Source: Moricandia arvensis (Eukaryota > Streptophyta > Magnoliopsida > Brassicales > Brassicaceae). Taken from it: a stretch of DNA of 64,000 nt. The position numbers and the translations under genes are program-made. The DNA is taken from positions 310,001 through 374,000 of the forward strand of contig CAJHQP010000044.1 in the NCBI GenBank assembly GCA_905132765.1, in the 5' to 3' direction. Below, one piece after another: positions 1-10,892 of this stretch (within the stretch, counting starts at the first letter, position 1; every line of letters begins with the position of its first letter). The notes below the pieces were generated by a model, which was given only the letters and a program-made list of their open reading frames with translations, was not told the DNA's origin and did not search any database.

Positions 1-1670
1 AGAGGCAATTTTTTAAAAAATTAATTAGAAATTTGAAATCATGTGTGTTTTAGATAATATGTGAACACTCTTATACCACTCTTATTTTTGACATATTATT
101 TATAGCTTTTGGTGTTTATAAATAATATGTGAACACTCTTAATGATTTATAGCACCAAATTATACATAGTAAATGTAATTTGTGAATATTTTGAATAGCA
201 TATAACCTAAACTTTAAAAACCACATGTTTAAAATTTATATAGTTAAAACTATTGGAATTATTTCATTTTAAAATTAATTATCATTGTTGTTAGCTATGT
301 TTATGACTATTTTCGAAAATATATAATATATTAAGTTAAGATTATATTTTTTTTTTGTAAGTTTACCATATTTGATACTAATTTATATTTTATTTCAAGA
401 TAAACGATTTTGGTAATATTGACATTTTTTATAAATAGATATATTGATGTTTTAAATCTTATGTGGATATTTTTAATGGCTTATAGCCTCAACTTTTATA
501 TAGTATAGACCACGCTTAGTGATTTCTAGCTTCAAATTATATATAGTAAATGTAATTTGTGAATATTTTCAATAGCATATAACCTAAACTTTAAAGACCA
601 CATGTTTAAAATGTATATAGTTAAAAATAATTATCATTGTTGTTAGTTTCTTATGATTATTTTCGAAAATCTATAGTATATTAAGTTAAATTATATATAA
701 TGCTTTTATTGTAAGTTTACCGTATTTGATATTGATTTACATTTTATTTGAAATAAACGATTTTGGTAATATTGATATTTTGAAAATAGCAAATTAAAAA
801 GGTAATTTGTCATAATATGATTGGTTGTTTTAAATTCAATGTGGACACTCTCAATGGCTTATAACCTCAATTTTTATATAATATAGGACATTCTTAATGA
901 TTAATAGCATCATGTAAAGTAAATGTAATTTGTGAATATTTTCATTAGCATATAACTTAAACTTTAAAACCACATGTTTAAAACTTATATAGTTAAAATT
1001 GTTAGAAATTATTGCATTTTAAAAATAATTATCATTGTTGTTAGTTATTTTATAATTATTTTCGAAAATCTAGAATATATTAAGTTGAATTATCTATAAA
1101 TTTTTTTTATTTTTGTAAGTTTACCATATTTGATATTGATTTATATTATATCTGAAATAAAGTAATATTTACATTTTTAGAAATAGCAAATTTAAAAAGT
1201 AATTTGTCATAATATGATGTGAACACCTTCAATGATTTATAGCCTCAACTTTTATAGAGTATAAAACACTCTTAAAAATTTATAGCATTAAATTATATAT
1301 AATAAATGTAATTTGTGAATTTTATGAATATCATATAACCTAAACTTAGAAAACCACAAGTTTTAAATTTATATAGTTAAAATTGTTGAAAATTATTGCA
1401 TTTTTAATCATCATTGCTGTTAGTAATTTTATGATCATTTTCAAAAATCTATAATACATTAAGTTAAATTATATATAATGTTTTGATTTTTGTAAGTTTA
1501 CCTTATTTGATATTGAATTATATTTTATTTTGAAATAAACGATTTTGGTAATATTAAAAATTTTAAGAAATAGCAGATTGAAAAATAATTTATCATATTA
1601 TGATTAGTCGTTTAACATCCTACGTGGATGTTGTTAATGGTTTATAGCCTTAACTTTTATATAGTATAGA
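1..1670 (-). mobile_element. Helitron-like copy, 5' part, with ~380-bp internal tandem repeats
   Basis: AT-rich and without a gene. A unit of about 365-390 bp recurs in order: its phrase ending in catataacct is found near 200, 575, 940 and 1330, and each unit also has a block reading tatagcctcaac. On the minus strand the right edge reads TCTATACTATATAAAAGTTG, which resembles Brassicaceae Helitron 5' ends that start with TC. It lies directly against a CTAG at 1671-1674. The same units recur at 12290-13797. The first 36 bases look like a remnant of the MITE family seen at 2474 and 42047. The Helitron assignment rests on end motifs only; no Rep/helicase is visible. Confidence 0.4.
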
Positions 1671-2473
1671 CTAGATTTTTAATTCGCGCTACGCACGAGT
1701 TTATTCGAATAATTAGTTTTATTTTATTTTAATTTCATAATAATAAAATATAAATTGTTTATATAGATTTTTTTTATGAATTTATCTTCAAAGAATGATA
1801 TATATAATTATTTTATTTAAGTTACATACAATTATAATTTTAATATTATTTAAATATTTCTTTGTTTGTATATGTAAATGAATAACTGTATTTATAAACA
1901 TATTTATATTTTTATTAATCATAATTATATATATATATAATTCGATACATATTAACTATTTTTATATTTTATGCATATTTTATTTTTTATTTTTATTTTT
2001 TATTTGAGTGATATAAAACATTGTCCTAATTGCACAATATTTAACTTTGTTTTGTATTTACCAAATTTTTTAAATGAGAATATAATTATTATATACTTAT
2101 TGTGTACATATATGTATTTGAAATACTCTTATTTATTTTTCAAATGCATATCTGATAGTATAATATTTAAGTTTGAATCCTAATAAACATTTTGATGAAT
2201 TTAAATAGTGTTAAAGTTTTTTTTAGATATAAAAAAAGGGAAATGAATCTATAGAATTTTAACTAAAAATAAATAATAACTTTTGATAAAATAAAAATAT
2301 ATAAAAGTTCTAATATTAGATATATATCTACTTGATTTAGTTACATTATAAATTAATGTTGGGACTATGTAGTTTTATTAGTTCACATATATATTTTCCT
2401 AATTGTTAGAAATGTGTCAAATTTCATTGTTTTAGTTTATTGATTAATATTGTTAGATAATATGATTTTCAAT

Positions 2474-2779
2474 GGGAGAATTTCAAGTTTACCACTTTTA
2501 TTGTACCACTTTTCATTTTTACCTTCATTAAAGTGAGATTTTCATAAATACCATTTTTAAGAGGCAATTGTTTTTTTTTTAAATTAATTAGAACCCTAAA
2601 TTTTACATTCCTAAACTTTACCCCACCTTACCCCCCACCCCTCAACTCTAAACCCTAAGTCTTAGACTAATTAACCCAAAGGTTATAAGTATGTTTTTCC
2701 TCTTAAAAAATAAATGTAAAAGTGATTAAGGTAAAAATGAAAAGTGGTACAAGAAAAGTGGTATTTTCGACAATTTCTC
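2474..2779. mobile_element. MULE-type MITE, ~300 bp
   Basis: Terminal inverted repeats begin GGGAGAATTTC on one side and, read inward on the other, GAGAAATTGTCG; both then carry taccactttt-type sequence. It is flanked by attttcaat (2465-2473) and atttccaat (2780-2788), a 9-bp target duplication with one mismatch. The paralogous site near 14560 lacks it. The core contains the accctaaatt/ccccacc signature shared with the copies at 41633-43059. Confidence 0.65.
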
Positions 2780-2854
2780 ATTTCCAATTGACTAATGTAT
2801 AATGAATATTCTCTATATCTTTGTTTTATGTTTTCACCGAAACTATACTATAGT

Positions 2855-2864
2855 GTCATTATTA
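2855..2864. repeat. Left 10-bp target-site duplication of the MULE
   Basis: GTCATTATTA, repeated exactly at 11832-11841 immediately outside the other element end. The paralogous Helitron-like copy is uninterrupted at about 14630-14650. Confidence 0.85.
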
Positions 2865-3454
2865 GGGCTTTTTGCAAATTTGACTCAAAACTCAAAGTCA
2901 AACAGAAAACTAACCTCTCCCTTTTTTGTCATTTCTTTTGTCCAATTCACCCCATATATTCATATTATTCACGAAAATGCCACTGATTTTTTTCTTGTTT
3001 TTTTCTTCTGAAAATGGCATTTGTACTCTCTCAACCTCATCATCTTCAAATATTTACAATATTGCCATTGACATCAATACCACAACCACCATGAACAACC
3101 AATTTGAAGCTCTTAATGCTCCTAAAATTGATTGACACTACCTAAAATTGATTGGCACTAAATGTTATGAACAAAAAACAACATCTCTTTAACTTTGTCT
3201 CCATATTCATCCAAAAAAATTAAGCTTTTGATTCTAAAATTTTTATGCTTGGTAGAGCCATTCAAGCATACTAATCTTCGTGGGTTACTTTCGTTTGAGG
3301 TTCTGGGTGGTTGGAGAGGACTATGTGTGCTTAGGAAGTCATCTCACTAGTTAAAGGTATGAAATTGAAATTTTTTTCAGATTTGTTCGCGTTGAAGACT
3401 TACCCGTAAGTCGTCTGGCTTAAGAAGACTTACGGGTAAGTCTTCTAAGCACAC

Positions 3455-4150
3455 AGACGACTTACTTATAAATCGTCCAAATTTGTTTGTTAAGAAAAAA
3501 AATCTAGACGACTTATTTGTAAGTCGTCTAGGATAAACGGGTTAGTTTTGCATTTGACCGAATTGTGTCAGATCTTTGACTTTTCCTAGACGACATACTA
3601 GTAAGTCGTCTCCGAGAAATCAAAAATTCAAATATTTTATTAAAGCTAGACGACTTACGTGTAAGTCGTCTCAGGTTACTTTTGCAATTGGAAAATAAAA
3701 CTTATATATTTAACTTTTCCCAAACGACTTACTTGGAAGTCGTCTAGGTAGAGGACCTTCCTGAAAGTCGTCCAGGATAAGCGAAGTCGTCCAGATTTTT
3801 TTCCGTGATTCTGGTCAAACCTTACTTCTCTCGAACGACTTTCAAGTAAGTCCTCTACCTAGACGACTTTAAATTAAGTCATCTGGGAAAAGTTAAATAT
3901 TTAAATTTTATTTTCGAATTGCAAAATAACCTGAGAAGACTTACAGGTAAGTCGTCTAGCTTTAATAAAATATTGAAATTTTTGATTTTCCAGAGACGAC
4001 TTACTGGTAAGTCGTCCAGGAAAAGTCAAAAATCTGACACAATTCGGTCAAATGCAAAACTAACTTGTTTATCTTGGACGACTTACTTCTAAGTCGTCTA
4101 GAATTTTTTTCTTAACAAACAAATCCGGACGACCTATAAGTAAGTCGTCT
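3455..4150. repeat. Large inverted repeat (foldback), arms about 320 bp
   Basis: The left arm (3455 to about 3772) and right arm (about 3833 to 4150) are near-complementary along their length, with a centre of about 60 bp. Matching landmarks are the phrase ttgtttgttaag at 3483 against cttaacaaacaa near 4111, and the phrase with gaccgaattgtgtcag at 3557 against its complement near 4035. The arms carry several GACGACTTA/TAAGTCGTC motifs. It lies directly upstream of the transposase, so a read-through transcript would fold into a long hairpin. Confidence 0.75.
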
Positions 4151-4308
4151 CATTTTAAAGTCAATTGCAAAAATGACCTGTTTGGACGACTTACCTATAA
4201 GTCGTCTATGTCTTCCAAACGACTTAACCGTCAGTCGTATGCGTCAATGTTTAGTAAACTTTCATTTTCTCTATGTTTACTAATGTGTTTTATTTTGAAT
4301 TTTTGCAG

Positions 4309-4482
4309 ATGTTGCGTCAGTTACATGCAGTGTATGGAGAATGGTTTTTGGAAGATTCTAATTGGGATTTTGTGGTTGATAATTTCAAAGGAGCGAGACT
4401 ATTTTTGTTGAGTGAAGGTTCGACACATGCTGAACTTGTTGCAATGGTTCAAGAAGATTATAACCTGGACATGAGCACATAA
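4309..4482 (+). pseudogene. N-terminal part of the MULE transposase, ended by a premature TAA
   Basis: The ATG at 4309 follows a good splice-acceptor-like TTTTTGCAG. Its frame reads MLRQLHAVYGEWFLED, typical of N-termini of Brassicaceae MULE transposases, and runs 57 codons to TAA at 4480-4482. The same frame then continues directly into the 700-residue transposase body. One nonsense codon therefore seems to separate the natural N-terminus from the rest. An unrecognised small intron spanning the stop is an alternative, but I see no convincing donor/acceptor pair. Confidence 0.6.
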
Positions 4483-4515
4483 TCTGTGGAGATAACCTAC
4501 TTGTTACCAGCTGAA

Positions 4516-6639
4516 ATGATGCAGGCTCCAGACACTCCTCCTATTCATGTTACAAGTGATAGACAAGTTCGAAACTTGCTCGAGATAACCAAAACGCATG
4601 GAGTACGGCTTTGTGTATCAAGCCATAGCAAGGTGGAAACAGTTTCAGAGGAAAGGGAAGAAGAGGATGAAGATGATGAAGCTGATGAGTTTTTTGAAAA
4701 TGATAATGATTTGGTTGAAGATGAGAATCATAATGGGGAAGAGGATGATGGGGAGGAGGATGATGGGGAGAAGGATGTTGATATCTCTATTGTTGATGAA
4801 GCAGACGAGAATGGTGAGGATTACAGTGTTTATGGAAAGGTTAAAGATGAGGATTTGGAAGAAGATGATGATATGTGTTTTGAAGAATTCAAAAAGACTT
4901 CTGCTATTGAAGGAGAAAGATCGAATGGTAACAATATCTACGTCAACCAGAGTTTTGTTAGCAAGGATGCACTGCTTTCAGAGCTGCGGTTGACATCAGT
5001 TAAGCGTAAGTTCTCCTTCAGAATATATAAGTCAACGAAAACTCTCTTTGTGGCAACCTGTAGGATTAGTGGTTGTGGATGGAAGATGAGAGCGAGTGTG
5101 AAACATGGAACAAACACGTTTTGGGTAACAAAGTATGTGGAAACACATACATGCTCAGTGGGAGACCGAATCGCTCAGCGGAGACACTGTACTCCGAAGT
5201 ATGTTGCTAGGCTTTTCATTGATCGTGTTGGAATCATTGATGGGTTGAATCCACAACCTATCACTGATGAAATGAAGAACATGTTTGGCATGACGCTTGA
5301 TTACACCACTTCATACAGAGCACTGGTATATGCACAAATATTGGTGAGAGGATCAGCAGAAGATGGGTATTCGCGTCTACCATCATATCTCGAGCAAATC
5401 TCCTTAGCAAATCCCGGTTCTATCACAGCTATAGAACTTGATTCTAAAAAAAGATTTAAGTATCTATTTCTCTCTTTTGGAGCTTCTATCAGAGGTTTTA
5501 AGTATCAGAGAAGGGTCATTGTCGTGGATGGGACTCACCTACATGGGAAGTATGAAGGTACTATGTTAGTTGCAACCGCACAAGATGGGAATTTTCAGAT
5601 ATTTTCATTGGCTTTTGGGATCGTAGATGCTGAAGATGACCCTTCTTGGGAATGGTTTTTCACAAAATTGGCTAGTTGTTTATCTGATGAGCAGCCTCTC
5701 GTGATAGTCTCCGACCGGCATGTAGCCATTAAAAGTGCGTGTGACAAGGTGTTTCCTTGGGCAACCCGAGGAATATGTTATTATCACCTTCAAGATAACA
5801 TTGTCAAAAAGTATAAAGGGAAACATCTCTTGTACTTGGTGAAAGGTGCTGCTTATGCCCATACGGTTTCAGATTTTAACCGGTACATGGCTGAGATACG
5901 GAGTGCAAACCCGGACCTTGCAACGTATTTGAAGGATGCCGATGTCACCCTATGGTCAAGGGTTTATTCTCAGGGGGACAGGTACAACATAAAAACAAGC
6001 AACATCGCAGAATCTATTAATTCCGCACTGAAGCGAGCTAGAGGATTTCCTATTCAGTTCCTATTAGAGTACATAAGAGAGAAGCTAGGAAAGTTGTTTT
6101 GGAAAAGGAGAGATGATGCTTTGAGTCTCCCAAGTCACCATAGTCGCGGTGTTGAATACTTGCTTGTTGTTCGATCGGAGATAGCGGATACGATGAGGGT
6201 TCAACCAATTGATGGATGGCGATTCTTTGTGAAAGGTGGCAAAATGGACTGTGTGGTTGATTTGGAACATGGAAAGTGTGATTGTGGTGTTTATGCAGTG
6301 GAGAAAATACCTTGCTATCATGCTATAGATGCTGGAATACATGCTGGTTTGCATATCTCCACACTTGTAAGTCCAGTGTACTCAAAGGATTATTTGTTTG
6401 CAGGATACTCAGAAAATATATATCCTTGTGTTGGACAACAAGTTGAGGAACGCACATGCTTGCCTCCGGAGGTAAAACGTGGTCCGGGAAGACAGAAGAA
6501 ATCAAGATGGCAATCCTGGTTGGAGCTATCCAGGATGAGAAGACGCAAACCCAGAAAAAAACACAGGGTTTATAGATGCTCAAATTGCAATGAAACTGGT
6601 CATACGAAACCACAATGTAAGGAACCTTTAGACGACTAA
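4516..6639 (+). CDS. MULE (MuDR-type) transposase, catalytic body
   Basis: This is the DDE transposase expected to cut the MULE ends. Residues are numbered from the frame opening at 4486 (717 codons); the first in-frame ATG is 4516. Order: an acidic Asp/Glu-rich stretch (about 53-130); a MuDR-type DNA-binding region with CRISGCGWKMRAS; a MULE transposase domain with D348 (IVVDGTHLHG), D410 (IVSDRH) and E509 (NIAESINSALKRAR), plausible DDE residues; a SWIM zinc finger C598-C600-C610-H612; and a C-terminal CCHC zinc knuckle 698-711 (CSNCNETGHTKPQC). The family's usual N-terminus lies upstream beyond a TAA at 4480-4482, so the encoded protein lacks about 65-70 residues. The stop codon runs into the repeated GTCGTC motif. 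All catalytic parts are open, so truncated activity cannot be excluded. Confidence 0.8.
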   Translation: MMQAPDTPPIHVTSDRQVRNLLEITKTHGVRLCVSSHSKVETVSEEREEEDEDDEADEFFENDNDLVEDENHNGEEDDGEEDDGEKDVDISIVDEADENGEDYSVYGKVKDEDLEEDDDMCFEEFKKTSAIEGERSNGNNIYVNQSFVSKDALLSELRLTSVKRKFSFRIYKSTKTLFVATCRISGCGWKMRASVKHGTNTFWVTKYVETHTCSVGDRIAQRRHCTPKYVARLFIDRVGIIDGLNPQPITDEMKNMFGMTLDYTTSYRALVYAQILVRGSAEDGYSRLPSYLEQISLANPGSITAIELDSKKRFKYLFLSFGASIRGFKYQRRVIVVDGTHLHGKYEGTMLVATAQDGNFQIFSLAFGIVDAEDDPSWEWFFTKLASCLSDEQPLVIVSDRHVAIKSACDKVFPWATRGICYYHLQDNIVKKYKGKHLLYLVKGAAYAHTVSDFNRYMAEIRSANPDLATYLKDADVTLWSRVYSQGDRYNIKTSNIAESINSALKRARGFPIQFLLEYIREKLGKLFWKRRDDALSLPSHHSRGVEYLLVVRSEIADTMRVQPIDGWRFFVKGGKMDCVVDLEHGKCDCGVYAVEKIPCYHAIDAGIHAGLHISTLVSPVYSKDYLFAGYSENIYPCVGQQVEERTCLPPEVKRGPGRQKKSRWQSWLELSRMRRRKPRKKHRVYRCSNCNETGHTKPQCKEPLDD

Positions 6640-7140
6640 CTTGAAGGTCGTCCAGAAGACCTTCAAGTAAGTCGTCCAGAGTTTATTCCTCCAGAAGACC
6701 TTCAAGTAAGTCGTCCAGAGTTTATTCCTCCAGAAGACCTTCAAGTAAGTCGTCCAGAAGGTTAGTCCTCCAGAAGACCTTCAAGTAAGTCGTCCAGAAG
6801 GTTAGTCCTCCAGAAGACCTTGAAGTTAGTCGTGTAGTGTTTATTCTTCCACAAGACCTTAAAGTAATTCGTCTAGAGTTAGGTCGTCCAATATTCTGTT
6901 AGGTCGTCCAATATAATGTTAAGTCGTCTAATTGTCATGTATTAAGAATTTGTGTTTAGTCTATGTATTCAGTTAGGTCGTCCAGTATTCTGTTAGGTCG
7001 TCCAATATTCTGTTAGGTCGTCCAATATAATGTTAAGTCGTCTAATTGTCATGTATTAAGAATTTGTGTTTAGTCTATGTATTCAGTTAGGTCGTCCAGT
7101 ATTCTGTTAGGTCGTCCAATATAATGCTAAGTCGTCTAAT
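6640..7140. repeat. Nested minisatellites built from the AAGTCGTC motif
   Basis: Directly after the transposase stop, a unit of roughly 38-40 bp containing ccagaagaccttcaagtaag is repeated about five times (6650-6860). Then a unit of about 120 bp containing gttaggtcgtccaat and tgtcatgtattaag is repeated (6880-7135). It separates the two convergent genes of the MULE. Confidence 0.8.
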
Positions 7141-7300
7141 TACATTAAAAGTTCAAGTACACACAAATCCTAATCTATCATAAATTACAAGTTCAAATAC
7201 ACACAAATCCTAATCTATCATAAATTACAAGTTCAAGTACACACAAATCCTAATTTATCATAAATTACAAGTTCAAATACACACAAATCCTAATCTATCA
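7141..7300. repeat. ~42-bp tandem repeat, four units
   Basis: Units of the form acaagttcaa(a/g)tacac followed by acaaatcctaatctatcat, four in a row, ending at the stop codon of the minus-strand Ulp1-like gene. They would form its 3' untranslated region. Confidence 0.75.
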
Positions 7301-10300
7301 TACATCATATGTTCCAAGGTTTTTTACAATGTCATCGTTTTCTTTCGCATGGTGCTCAGGAAGCTCTTTAAATATATCGATCGCCATCTTATCCCTCATA
7401 GTCTTCGCGTTGGGCTTAGCAAAGTCTTTTTGGTTAAATGGCATCCCAAGAGCATGACATTCAATGTACCTCAGAGTGTACACACCACAATCACCAGATC
7501 TGGCCTGAGGGATATTGGTTGGTCTCTCATACGTGAATGGCTCCAGTGATAACTGGTCACGTTGAGAAACGGATGCGCACTCAAAAAACAGATAAGGGAG
7601 CATCTGGAGAAAAGGCTCCATTATCAGATCCAGTTCTTCAGAGGAGATATGTGAACGAATGCTGTCCCAGACGACTATGTGTCTCTTAGGGATCGATATC
7701 CACAGCGCAATCCAATGAGTGTCGCTCTGGTTCACTGGCAAATAGATATCATCAACATCCGTCCCCCAAACCTTGTCTATCCTGCAAAATGATGGTAACT
7801 CGCCTGAATAATAAACCCACGCCCCACCAGGAAGTCTTCTTCGTAAACCATAGCCATCGGGCTGCGAATCCTTAAAATCCTGGTAGTTGAATCTCCATTG
7901 TTGAGAAAATAGATGATCAAGGAAGCATATTCTCTCGCTCCTGAAAAGGTGTGGCGTCTCCTGGTGCCTTCCTCAAAACATTGATCCAAGCATCCATATG
8001 TTGCATATAAAATAATACAAGTTATAAGATACCAGACGACTTACCAGACGACTTACCATAAGTCGTCTGCGTAGAAGACTTACCATAAGTCGTCTGGTAA
8101 GTCTTCTACGCAGACGACTTATGGTAAATCGTCTGGTAAGTCGTCTGGTAAGTCATCTATGTAGAAAACTTACCAGACGACTTACTAAGTAATCTACTAA
8201 TCAGTTTTGTCAGACAACTTACACAATCCTCCAGCCAAGCTAGGGGGTCCGAAGGACGTGATACCACCAAGTCGAACTTGTACGAGGTTTCTTGTCTAGA
8301 GTTGTTTTATAATGACTGCAAACACGAAAATCAATTAGTTTTTATAGGGAGAAGCTATTATGCGAAAAACAATCACTTACGGATCAGTTTGCAACCATTC
8401 GACGAGCTCCTTCAACTTCTTCATGTCCAGTGGTGCAAAGGGATTGTAGCCTCTAGAAGGCTTTTTCTTGTTTGCAGTATAAGGAGATCTCTGTGAGGCA
8501 GCAACTTTCCTGTTTCGCTCAGTCTTTTGACGGACAATTGCCAAAGCAGTTTCCCTCTTGTCCTCATATCTAGCAACCTGCTGATGTTTCTCTGCTGGAG
8601 TGAAACTTGTTTTTTTGGCCAATAGAACAAGGCTCTCAGATGCGGACTCATCGTTAAAACTCTCACCAAGAAGTGTTTTATCCTTCTCCCCTTTAACACT
8701 CTCATCCAGAGGTGTTTTATCCTTCTCCCCTTTAACACTCTCATCCAGAGGTGTTTTATCCTTCTCCCCATTAACACTTTCACTAACCCCAGGAGAGGCA
8801 GTGGGTTGAGAGGATGTGCCTTTAGGTTGAGAGGATGCGCCTTTAGGTTGAGAGGTAGTGGGTTGAGAGGATGTCCCTTTCCCTTGTTTGGTGATACCAA
8901 CCTTACCAACCTTATTCTCCACTGCTTCCACCCTTTCCGACAATCCTTGATCTCCATAAGGCACGTCCCAAACCCTTCCCTCATGGCATCAAATATGTCC
9001 TTGAAATTTCTTTCAAGGTCCTCTTTGGTCATCCCAAGCACAATCGTAGTAACCTCTGGACGAGCCTCTGTGCGAACCTCTTCACCAGCCTCTGCAAACT
9101 TCCCTGCACTCTCCTCTGAAGGTGCCCCTTTTTTAGCCTCTGCAGGTGCCTCTTTTTTAGCCTCTTTACGAGCTTTCTTCAGAGGTCTTGGACTCTCTTC
9201 TTCTACCAAAACTATGGCTTTCTTCGATGGACTCACAACCACCGGCTTTGTATTGACCCAAGTACCGGTGACTTCCCAGCAATCCATGGTCCACTTCCAC
9301 GGTCTATGATTAAACATAACTTTAATTATGTTCTCCGCGGGAAGGTCCTCAGCATCAGAGTCCCACTTTGGAAACATTTCACCATAGTCCTTCTCAACAA
9401 AGTTCACCACCGTAGTCTGCAGTAAATATAAGATATGAACTTAGATATTTGACGGATTAACTTATAAATAAGTCGTCTGGAAAGTCGTCTGGAAAGTCGC
9501 CTGGAAAGTCTTCCTACTGGACGACTTTCCAGACGACTTTCCAGACGACTTAATTTTGGGAGTAAAGGATAGAAGTAAATACCTGTCTGCAGATAGCATC
9601 TTTAAAGCATCTGCGTCCTTTGCCACCCATGTAAGCCAGTATCGGTGGAGACGGTCTGTTTGGTATGGGATTACCATAATTAGCAGCCAATTCCGGCAGA
9701 GCTGTGTACACCCAGACCTGGAGAACTTGTATAAACCCATCAACAGTGTAACAGCCCGAAATATCTTTGCCCTTCAAAGAGTCCATCAGCACCTTGAACG
9801 CGACTCTCCCCCATGGATAGTTCTCAAAACGTTCTTAATCCATCACTAGCCTTGCCAGACTAACCCTTGTGGCGGTTGAATAATTTCTCCCTTCAATGTA
9901 TCCAGTGAAGATGGCAAGGTACCCGAGCCGCTTGCGATCTTCCCGAGACCACCCTTCGCATCTCGCAAATGTTGCTATTATCTGCTCAGTAGATGGCCCA
10001 GCTTCGACATGAACTCCCAACATGTCCCATAAAGAAGCCATCTCCTTTGTAACAGCACACTTCGGTCTCTCAAGGTCCTCTATGTACTCGCAGTTTAGAC
10101 CAGTGAGGTTTTCAAACTCTAACAGTGAAAACCTCACAGGTTCTGGACCAACTAGACTCCACAGCTCGTACTTCTTCTTTATGTCCAGCTGGAACCCGAG
10201 CATGTAGTGCACCAGCCTTGAAGCCCAAGCAAATCTGAGCTCTTTAAACTTGATGAAAACTCCTAACTTTGACTCTTTTAGCTCTTCATATTCGTCACCA

Positions 10301-10663
10301 TGAAGAGCTTTCTTTAAAGCAGCATGCAGTTTCGAACAATCCGTATGATACGAAATAGGTTTCATTGCGGGGGGCTCTTCTCCTAATGTATGTAACCTTC
10401 GGGGGAGTTTTGGAATATCTATTTTTTTTTGTCTGCAAAACAATGAAAGACAACCATCTCAAACACACAACCATCAGTATAACATTTTAATTATAAGTCT
10501 GGTAGACTTTCCAGACGACATATAATTAAGTCGTCTGGAAAGTCTTCCAGCTGAAGACTTATAATTAAGTCGTCTGGAAGACTTTCTAGACGACTTAATT
10601 ATAAGTCTTCCAAGACTTCCAGTAGACATTTTTAGAGCATACCTGAAAATTCGGAGAAGCCAT
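7298..10663 (-). pseudogene. Kaonashi-type DUF1985 + Ulp1-like cysteine protease gene, broken
   Basis: Spliced minus-strand gene carried by the MULE. Exon 1 is 10663-10643 (MASPNFQ, then donor GTATGC). The next exon starts at 10433 after TTTTGCAG. A DUF1985-type region follows (10433 to about 9590), then a Lys/Glu/Pro-rich linker with 13-residue repeats (about 8660-8785), and finally an Ulp1 (C48) protease core, 7298 to about 7950. In the core HWIALW, VVWDS and GDCGVY hold the His, Asp and Cys of the triad (Cys codon 7487-7489). Lesions: in-frame TAA at 9835-9837 in the DUF1985 part; frame break near 8950; frame break near 7950 just before the protease core; possible A-run slip near 10428. 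The family is typical of Kaonashi MULEs; its role in transposition is not known to me. Confidence 0.7.
8660..8885. repeat. In-frame 39-bp and 21-bp repeats in the Ulp1-like gene linker
   Basis: A 39-bp unit encoding ESVKGEKDKTPLD on the minus strand occurs about three times at 8660-8785. Beside it, 21-bp units encoding QPKGASS-like heptads lie at 8805-8885. Both unit lengths are multiples of three and so preserve the reading frame. Confidence 0.75.
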
Positions 10664-10794
10664 AGTCGCCTTCGACACAGCGGTTATAAATCTGCTAAAA
10701 TAGACAGCCAAAAAGGAATGCGGTGAGAACGGTGGTGAGAACGGTGGACTTAAGAGACAACGTTTTAACTTACCTCGCTAGGATTTACAGACAC

Positions 10795-10892
10795 GCCTTT
10801 GACAGAAACGCCGCTAGGGTTTACAGACAAACGCCGCTAGGGTTTACAGACAAACGCCGCTAGGGTTTACAGACAAACGCCGCTAGGGTTTG
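10795..10892. repeat. ~23-bp tandem repeat near the MULE right end
   Basis: Units of gccgctagggtttacagacaaa, about four copies, upstream of the minus-strand gene's start codon. A repeat in its leader or promoter is possible. Confidence 0.7.

Noticed and set aside
1971..2183. Small reading frame in AT-rich DNA
   Set aside because: Composition-driven (Phe/Ile/Tyr/Leu-rich), with no homologous frame in the paralogous copy near 14100.
6640..7140. CRISPR-like repeat-spacer array
   Set aside because: Units are directly tandem with degenerate repeats, in a plant MULE; there are no constant repeats with unique spacers.
8600..9309. Plus-strand frames opposite the Ulp1-like gene
   Set aside because: Shadows of the repeat-rich linker on the minus strand.
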